Source of the DNA: Angelakisella massiliensis
GTDB lineage: Bacteria > Bacillota > Clostridia > Oscillospirales > Ruminococcaceae
DNA length: 64,000 nt
NCBI RefSeq assembly: GCF_900104675.1
Contig: NZ_LT629945.1
Span: forward strand, 587,511-651,510
Direction of reading: 5' to 3'
Position 1 is the stretch's first letter; every line of letters starts with the position of its first letter. A model generated the notes under the pieces. That model had not been told where the DNA came from. It saw nothing but the letters and a program-made list of their open reading frames with translations, and ran no database searches. This document shows positions 59,051 through 64,000 of this stretch, in pieces. The position numbers and the translations under genes were made by a program.

Positions 59051-60130
59051 TTACTTTTCCCGCTTTTTCTCAAAAAGCTTTTTCAGCCCATCGCAGAAGG
59101 GCGGCCGGACGATACCATACTCGGTGACAAAAGCGGTGATCAGCTCCTGGCTGGTGACATCGAAGGCGGGATTATACACCTTCACTCCCTGGGGGGCCAT
59201 CCGTTTGGCGTACCACATCTCGGTCACTTCCTCGGCGGCCCGCTGCTCGATGTGAATGTCCTTGCCGGTGGGGCAGTTCATATCGATGGTGGAAGTGGGG
59301 GCACAGACATAGAAGGGGATGCCATAATGCTTGGCCAGAATAGCTACGCCGGAGGTGCCGATCTTATTGGCGGTGTCACCGTTGGCCGCCACCCGGTCGC
59401 ATCCCACAAATACCGCCTGGACCCAACCGTTATTCATCACCGAAGAGGCCATATTGTCGCAGATGAGGGTGGTATCCACTCCATGAGCCACCATTTCGAA
59501 GGCGGAAAGACGGGCTCCCTGAAGCAGGGGGCGGGTTTCATCGGTAAAGACCCGGAAGTTCATTCCCCGTTCCCGTCCCAGGTGAATGGGCGCCAATGCG
59601 GTGCCGTAACGGACAGTGGCCAGCTGGCCGGCGTTGCAGTGGGTGAGGATGCCGTCCCCATCATGGATGAGGCTCAGGCCATACTCACCGATGCTTCTGC
59701 ATACCTGAATATCCTCCTCCCGCAGGCGCAGCGCTTCCGCCTTCAGTGCTTCCTTCAGCTGGGGCACCGGCGCATCTCCCTGGGCCTCCAGGGCTTTGGT
59801 CATCTGGTCCATGGCCCACATCAGGTTGACGGCGGTGGGACGGGCACTGGCCAGATAGTCCCGGTTGCGCACAAACTCCCGATGAAATTCCGCCGGATCA
59901 CCCTCCGGCAGGCGGCGGCAAACGGCATACAGTCCCAGAGCCGCAGCCACGCCGATGGCGGGAGCTCCCCGGACCCGCAGCTTATAGATAGCCTCGTAAA
60001 TATCCTCCGCCCGGGACAGGCGAAGATGTACCACCTCTCCAGGCAGCAGTGTCTGGTCCAGGATGATCAGCTCGTCTGTCTGCTGATCCAGGGCGACGGT
60101 ATCTTGATTGAGGATGTTTTCCTTTTCCAT
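59051..60130 (-). CDS. mtnA: S-methyl-5-thioribose-1-phosphate isomerase
   Basis: This 359-aa protein of the eIF2B-alpha-like isomerase family has catalytic Cys in THCNAGQLATVRYGTAL and Asp in FVGCDRVAANGDTANKIGT. It also has LRVRGAPAIGVAAALGL and RPTAVNLMWAMDQM. MtnA converts methylthioribose-1-phosphate to methylthioribulose-1-phosphate in methionine salvage. ATG 60130 with AAAAGGAGAA is preferred over a longer frame. No other mtn genes are in view. Related ribose-1,5-bisphosphate isomerases are an alternative, but the sequence is most MtnA-like. Confidence 0.9.
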   Translation of the reverse strand: MEKENILNQDTVALDQQTDELIILDQTLLPGEVVHLRLSRAEDIYEAIYKLRVRGAPAIGVAAALGLYAVCRRLPEGDPAEFHREFVRNRDYLASARPTAVNLMWAMDQMTKALEAQGDAPVPQLKEALKAEALRLREEDIQVCRSIGEYGLSLIHDGDGILTHCNAGQLATVRYGTALAPIHLGRERGMNFRVFTDETRPLLQGARLSAFEMVAHGVDTTLICDNMASSVMNNGWVQAVFVGCDRVAANGDTANKIGTSGVAILAKHYGIPFYVCAPTSTIDMNCPTGKDIHIEQRAAEEVTEMWYAKRMAPQGVKVYNPAFDVTSQELITAFVTEYGIVRPPFCDGLKKLFEKKREK

Positions 60131-60485
60131 ATGGTTCTCCTTTTGTCTGTGATGTCTTATACGGCCCCGCCTGCCGGGGAAATCCCGGGAAGAAAAAGGC
60201 GGAAGGTTTACAGCCTCATTATACCGTCCCGGCCGGAGCCCGTCAATCTTCCTCTCTGCCGCCATTGCGGTTGCGCGGGAGCGGGCAATCGTGTTATCAT
60301 ACCCTCAGTGGACACGCTGCCCACACTTTGCCGGTGGGAAAACTCAGTCCTCCCCTGCCGCCCCGTCCATCCGTCCATTGCCCACAGGGAATCGGATGAT
60401 CCCCTACAGGTGTGGTACCGGACATGATCTCAAAGCTTCCCACAGCGCATAAATACAAAATCCAACAGAAGGAGTGACCGCTTCC

Positions 60486-61580
60486 ATGATCAAAGCCGCC
60501 ATCTGGGGCGCCGGATATATTGCCGCCACCCACGCTGAATCCCTCCGGGGATTGGGCATCCCCATCCATGTGGTGGTGGACCGCAACGCCGACAAAGCCC
60601 GGGATTTCGCCCAAAGGTGGGGAATCCCCCACTGGTCCCAGCAGCCGGAAGAACTGTTCTCGGACCAGGTGGGCTGCGTCCATCTCTGTACCCCGCCCAA
60701 TCTTCATTATGAAATGGCCTGCCGGCTGCTGGAGGCGGGCAAACACATTCTGTGTGAAAAGCCTCTCTGCTTCTCCAATACCGAGGCGGATACCCTGGCC
60801 CGTCTGGCCCGGGAAAAAGGGCTGGTGTGCGGCGTCAACTTCAATGTACGCTTCCATCAGGCCTGCCAACAAGCCAAAAAGCTGGTGGACAGCCCTGATT
60901 TTGGCCGGGTACTGCTGATCCACGGCAGTTATCTCCAGGAATTCAGCGCCCCTCCTTCCCTGCGGGATTGGCGGTACGATCCCAAGCTGGCCGGAGAGAT
61001 GCACGCTGTTACCGAGATTGGCTCCCACTGGATGGACATCGCCCAATACATCAGCGGCAAGCGCATCACAGCGGTGAGCGCTCTCTTTGACCGCTCCTAT
61101 CCCATCCGTTATCAGGAGGGGAACCTGCTGTACGGAGAACCCGCCCCCGGCCGGGAGCTTTTTCCGGTGCAGAGCGAGGAGGCAGCCATGGTCAACCTTC
61201 GTTTCCAGGGAGGGGCCATTGGCTCCATGGTGCTGTCGGAGATCTCCCAGGGGCGGTATAACGCTCTTTCCCTGGAGGTAACAGGAGAAAAACAGAACCT
61301 GTGGTGGAATGCCGAGCAGAATAACCTCCTCTGCCACGCCAGGAAGGGCGGCACGGTGGAAAGCAATGTATTTGCCTTCGGCAACGGCTTCACCGACACC
61401 TTCCGTTCTCTTGCGGCGGCATTTTATGAGGATGTCCTTCAGGGCAAACCTTCGGAACACCCGGTTTATCCCACCTTTGAGGACGGCAGAAACAATGTTC
61501 TCCTCTCCAATGCCATCCTGGCCAGCGCCCGTCAGGATTCCAAATGGGTACAGGTGGCGCAGAAGGAGGAAGAAGCATGA
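60486..61580 (+). CDS. Gfo/Idh/MocA family oxidoreductase
   Basis: This 364-aa protein has an N-terminal Rossmann fold with WGAGYIAATHA (about 7-17), EKP motif CEKPLCFSNTEAD (about 89-101) and the catalytic-domain pattern AGEMHAVTEIGSHWMDIAQY with conserved His. ATG 60486 has AAGGAG; a GTG at 60474 overlaps that site. It forms a two-gene operon with the cupin gene by an ATGA overlap. Family members oxidise sugars or inositols with NAD(P). The substrate is unknown. Confidence 0.9.
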   Translation: MIKAAIWGAGYIAATHAESLRGLGIPIHVVVDRNADKARDFAQRWGIPHWSQQPEELFSDQVGCVHLCTPPNLHYEMACRLLEAGKHILCEKPLCFSNTEADTLARLAREKGLVCGVNFNVRFHQACQQAKKLVDSPDFGRVLLIHGSYLQEFSAPPSLRDWRYDPKLAGEMHAVTEIGSHWMDIAQYISGKRITAVSALFDRSYPIRYQEGNLLYGEPAPGRELFPVQSEEAAMVNLRFQGGAIGSMVLSEISQGRYNALSLEVTGEKQNLWWNAEQNNLLCHARKGGTVESNVFAFGNGFTDTFRSLAAAFYEDVLQGKPSEHPVYPTFEDGRNNVLLSNAILASARQDSKWVQVAQKEEEA

Positions 61581-62098
61581 CCAGACCCACCCTTTCACAA
61601 CTCATTGAGCTGCTGAATCTGGAACCTCTCACCGGAGAAGGGGGACTGTTCCGGCAGACCTGGCGCAGCAAAGAACAGCTGCCGGAGGGCTTCCGTCCCG
61701 GCGCCGAATCCAAGCCTGTAGGTACTGCCATCCAGTATCTCATCACCCCCCGGACCTTTTCCCGCCTCCACCGGCTGCCCACTGATGAGGTCTACCATTT
61801 CTATCTGGGGGACCCGGTGGAGATGTTCCTGGTCAGTCCCCAGGGAGAGGCTTCCTTCCGGATCCTGGGGCAGGATCTGCTGGGAGGAATGGCGGTGCAG
61901 ACGGTGGTCCCTGCCGGATGGTGGCAGGGCTCCCGGCTGAAGGAAGGAGGGCAGTGGGCTCTGGTGGGCACTACCATGGCTCCCGGCTATACCGATGAGG
62001 ATTATGAGGACGCCGACCCTTCCGCCATGAAGGAGATGCTGCCCCAGTACGCTCAGCTGATCGATCTGCTCACCGCCCCTGCCGGAACAGAGGCGTAA
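61577..62098 (+). CDS. Cupin family protein (DUF985 type)
   Basis: This 173-aa protein has the cupin blocks GEGGLFRQTWRS, IQYLITPRTFSRLHRLPTDE, VYHFYLGDPVEMFLV, VVPAGWWQGSRL and TMAPGYTDEDYE. DUF985 proteins are small beta-barrels, possibly sugar-phosphate binding or isomerising. It overlaps the oxidoreductase stop by 4 bp, so the two probably act on related sugars. A perfect terminator follows at 62125. Confidence 0.85.
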   Translation: MTRPTLSQLIELLNLEPLTGEGGLFRQTWRSKEQLPEGFRPGAESKPVGTAIQYLITPRTFSRLHRLPTDEVYHFYLGDPVEMFLVSPQGEASFRILGQDLLGGMAVQTVVPAGWWQGSRLKEGGQWALVGTTMAPGYTDEDYEDADPSAMKEMLPQYAQLIDLLTAPAGTEA

Positions 62099-62124
62099 CA
62101 GAAGATCTTTCCCATTTACAGCTG

Positions 62125-62155
62125 AAAACCCGGATGTCTAGGACATCCGGGTTTT
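62125..62155 (+). terminator. Terminator of the oxidoreductase-cupin operon
   Basis: AAAACCCGGATGTC and GACATCCGGGTTTT form a perfect 14-bp stem with a 3-nt loop and a T run. The rest of the gap to 62374 has no supported gene. Confidence 0.9.
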
Positions 62156-62374
62156 GTTTATCCTCCGGCCATCAGTGGAGGATCATGTTTATTTTCTTTG
62201 ATGAGACACGCTGTCCGGGGATTTCTGAAAACAAGGAAGGGCTCAAATTCTCACCGCCCAGTAAGGGGGCCGGGGAAAACCCGGACATCCTTTGAGATTG
62301 CCGGCATTTTGACACAACGGACACCACTTTCCGGGGGAAAAGACGATGATTTCCACTTTTCCAAAAGCTTTTCC

Positions 62375-63721
62375 TTACAGCCCGGCATCGGCTACATCGT
62401 TGAGCACCAGGATGGTCAAAGCAATGCCGTCGATATATTCCCGGATGGACAGGTGTTCATTGGGGGCATGGTTGTCGCAGTCCGGATCACTCCAACGCAC
62501 CTGAATGGCAGGAAGCCGGAGAATATTGGTCCACAGAAAATCCGGCGCAGTGGAAGGACGGCAGGGATAGATGACATACTCCCCATAAATATCCTTCACC
62601 GATCTCTCCACCACCGGCAGCCAGGGAGTGCTGACATCTGTCTTGGAGGGCTCCACCATACCGGTGCAGGTGACCTTTACCTGATGGTAGCCCAGCTCCT
62701 GGATATACTTTTCCACAAGACCCAGAATCCGTTTGGGGGACTGTCCCGCCACCAGACGGATATCAATGCTCACCTTAGCGGTGGAGGGAACCACGCTGGC
62801 TGAGGCTCCGGTGACAATTTGAGAAATGTTGAAGGTGGGGGTATTGTTCAGCTGGTCGTAAAAGCCCCGGCCATGGCAGTCCGGCCGCGCCCCGTAGTCC
62901 CGCTCCATTTCATCCTCCACTGAGGGAATGGCGGCCAGGATCGCCTTCTCCTGTTCCGATGGCTCCACAATGCCGTCATAGAAGCCTGGAATCAGTACCT
63001 TTTCTCCCTGACGCAGCTTGCCCAGCAGCTCCACCATCTGCCATGCGGCATTGGGCAGAACCGGCGCGTAACGGGAGTGGACATTCTTTTTCATGGTCCG
63101 CAGCTCCAGGTCTATTCCCAGCATTCCTTTGGCTCCCAGAGCGATAATGGGCAAACCGCCGGGATCCTTGGGGCCGTCGCTGAAAAACACCAGATCCGCC
63201 GCCAGCCGTTCCCTGTTCTCCTCCAGAAACTCCGGCAAACCTTTGCTGCTGCTTTCCTCGCAGCCCTCAAACAGGGTGATGATGTTTACCGGCAACTGCC
63301 CATACTCTTTGAGCCAGAAATCAATGGCTTCCAGGTGGGCCATCAGGGGGGACTTGTTATCGGCGGAGCCGCGTCCATATACAACGCCATCCACTACCGT
63401 GGGTTCAAAAGGCGGGGTTTTCCACAGCTCCACCGGGTCCGGGGGCTGAACATCGTAGTGGGCATAGATCAGCACCGTTTTCTTGGCGGGATCATGTCCC
63501 AGACGGCCTTCCAGTACCGGATAGGGACGCACCGGATGCCGGGTCACTTCCAGCCCGATATCCTTCATCTTGTTTTCGATCCAGCTGCAGCAGGCCTCCA
63601 CTCCTTCTCCGGTGGCGCTGACACTGGGATGGCGGATCAGCTCAAACCAGTCCTCCAGCAGAGCTTCTCGGTGCTGTTCCAGATAATTCCGGGTTTTTTC
63701 CCGAAGCTGTTGACGGTCCAT
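62375..63721 (-). CDS. M20-family metallopeptidase (dipeptidase-like)
   Basis: This 448-aa protein has metal ligands in IYAHYDVQPPD (His, Asp), GRGSADNKSPLMAH (bridging Asp), LFEGCEESSSKG (catalytic Glu pair), VFFSDGPKD and the C-terminal CDNHAPNEHLS. The dimerization domain lies at about 190-350. The layout is that of M20 dipeptidases/CNDP-like enzymes that cleave short peptides in the cytosol. ATG 63721 has AAGGAGGAA. It stands alone, and the second IS200 copy begins 54 bp upstream and may affect its promoter. Confidence 0.9.
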   Translation of the reverse strand: MDRQQLREKTRNYLEQHREALLEDWFELIRHPSVSATGEGVEACCSWIENKMKDIGLEVTRHPVRPYPVLEGRLGHDPAKKTVLIYAHYDVQPPDPVELWKTPPFEPTVVDGVVYGRGSADNKSPLMAHLEAIDFWLKEYGQLPVNIITLFEGCEESSSKGLPEFLEENRERLAADLVFFSDGPKDPGGLPIIALGAKGMLGIDLELRTMKKNVHSRYAPVLPNAAWQMVELLGKLRQGEKVLIPGFYDGIVEPSEQEKAILAAIPSVEDEMERDYGARPDCHGRGFYDQLNNTPTFNISQIVTGASASVVPSTAKVSIDIRLVAGQSPKRILGLVEKYIQELGYHQVKVTCTGMVEPSKTDVSTPWLPVVERSVKDIYGEYVIYPCRPSTAPDFLWTNILRLPAIQVRWSDPDCDNHAPNEHLSIREYIDGIALTILVLNDVADAGL

Positions 63722-63774
63722 GGGAAATTTCCTCCTTCTTGAGCATATTGCGGTCTAATAAATATCCCCCCGCA

Positions 63775-64000
63775 AAGCGGGGGGTATTTCCGTTTCGGGC
63801 ATAGCCCTAATACTACAGGCAACGCACAAGTGCGTTTTTTATTGGCCTGCCAGCCACGCATAGGATTACTTGCTACCCGTAAACGGGTCTCTGGGATCGT
63901 AAAGACTTATTTGATCACTTTCTCGATCCATCTTTAATTGGTTCTCGATATACTCTTTTATTGCTTTTGTATTCTTTCCTACTGTGTCCACGTAATATCC
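63775..64000 (-). mobile_element. IS200/IS605-family insertion sequence, copy 2 (truncated by the window edge)
   Basis: From 63775 to the edge the sequence appears identical to copy 1 from 57740, in the same orientation. Just before it, TATCCCCCCGC-aaa-GCGGGGGGTAT makes a strong hairpin overlapping the left end. Confidence 0.88.
63866..64000 (-). CDS. tnpA: IS200/IS605 Y1 transposase TnpA, copy 2 (3' part)
   Basis: The last 44 codons plus stop are visible (ending SLYDPRDPFTGSK) and match copy 1 at 57831. The region of the catalytic Tyr is partly in view. The 5' part continues beyond the window. Confidence 0.9.
   Translation of the reverse strand, partial: GYYVDTVGKNTKAIKEYIENQLKMDRESDQISLYDPRDPFTGSK

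Noticed and set aside
59033..61598. Open frames of over 400 codons opposite mtnA and opposite the oxidoreductase gene
   Set aside because: Both are antisense to strongly recognisable enzymes; GC-rich codon use makes the opposite frame open.
62160..62374. Possible riboswitch or small RNA downstream of the M20 peptidase
   Set aside because: Some GC-rich pairing is possible, but I could not match it to any known RNA family or see a conserved core.

Overview
The window looks like a gut Clostridia chromosome, probably Oscillospiraceae/Lachnospiraceae. That is an inference from the gene families: TnpW/TnpV-type mobile elements, large serine recombinases, a CD1107-type conjugation module and a bile salt hydrolase. 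About 90% of the window is mobile DNA. The only clearly chromosomal block is about 57.7-63.8 kb (mtnA, a Gfo/Idh/MocA oxidoreductase, a cupin protein and an M20 peptidase), bracketed by two identical-looking IS200/IS605-type copies.

The mobile DNA is a nested stack, and the nesting can be proved at base level because excising the inner elements restores broken genes in frame. (1) An outer integrative mobilizable element (IME 'E', about 51.6-57.6 kb) has its serine recombinase cut after 'IVKD'. (2) A conjugative element (ICE: virD4, pcfB, maff2, virB6, replication and antirepressor genes) appears to be inserted there and runs off the left edge of the window. (3) Element A (238-46447) is inserted in the ICE's maff2. 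Removing it rejoins a 71-aa maff2, with an AA core and 18-bp inverted ends matching at 15/18. (4) Element B (1851-22377, 20.5 kb) is inserted in A's own serine recombinase. Removing it rejoins a 540-codon ORF exactly in frame. (5) Element C (29561-46201, 16.6 kb) is inserted in A's XRE-membrane regulator. Removing it rejoins a 202-codon ORF exactly in frame. Without B and C, element A is a compact IME of about 9.0 kb.

Cargo. B carries a TetR-controlled membrane-lipid operon (cardiolipin synthase, CrtO-like acyltransferase, MGDG/UgtP-like glycosyltransferase, PAP2 enzyme, AI-2E/PerM permease). It also carries a patchwork of fragments, a FUSC membrane protein, a bile salt hydrolase, RhuM and a sigma-like factor. 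C carries a two-component system and two paralogous FtsX-type permeases with one ATPase. All three of its promoters share a TGTAACAWTTC box placed 16 bp from the -10. A carries a PAP2 membrane protein. E carries two AT-rich SMI1/KNR4-like genes.

Transfer. B, C and E each have a MobA/MobL (MOBQ) relaxase and a recognisable RSF1010/pGO1-type oriT core, AAGTGCGCCCT. A has a MOBP relaxase with MobC and a tandem 68/69-bp repeat upstream. B and C also encode a CHC2 primase plus a helicase, with short repeat clusters just beyond the helicase stop codon that could be replication origins. Inserted elements have disabled the recombinases of A and probably E, which would leave those hosts stranded unless a recombinase acts in trans.
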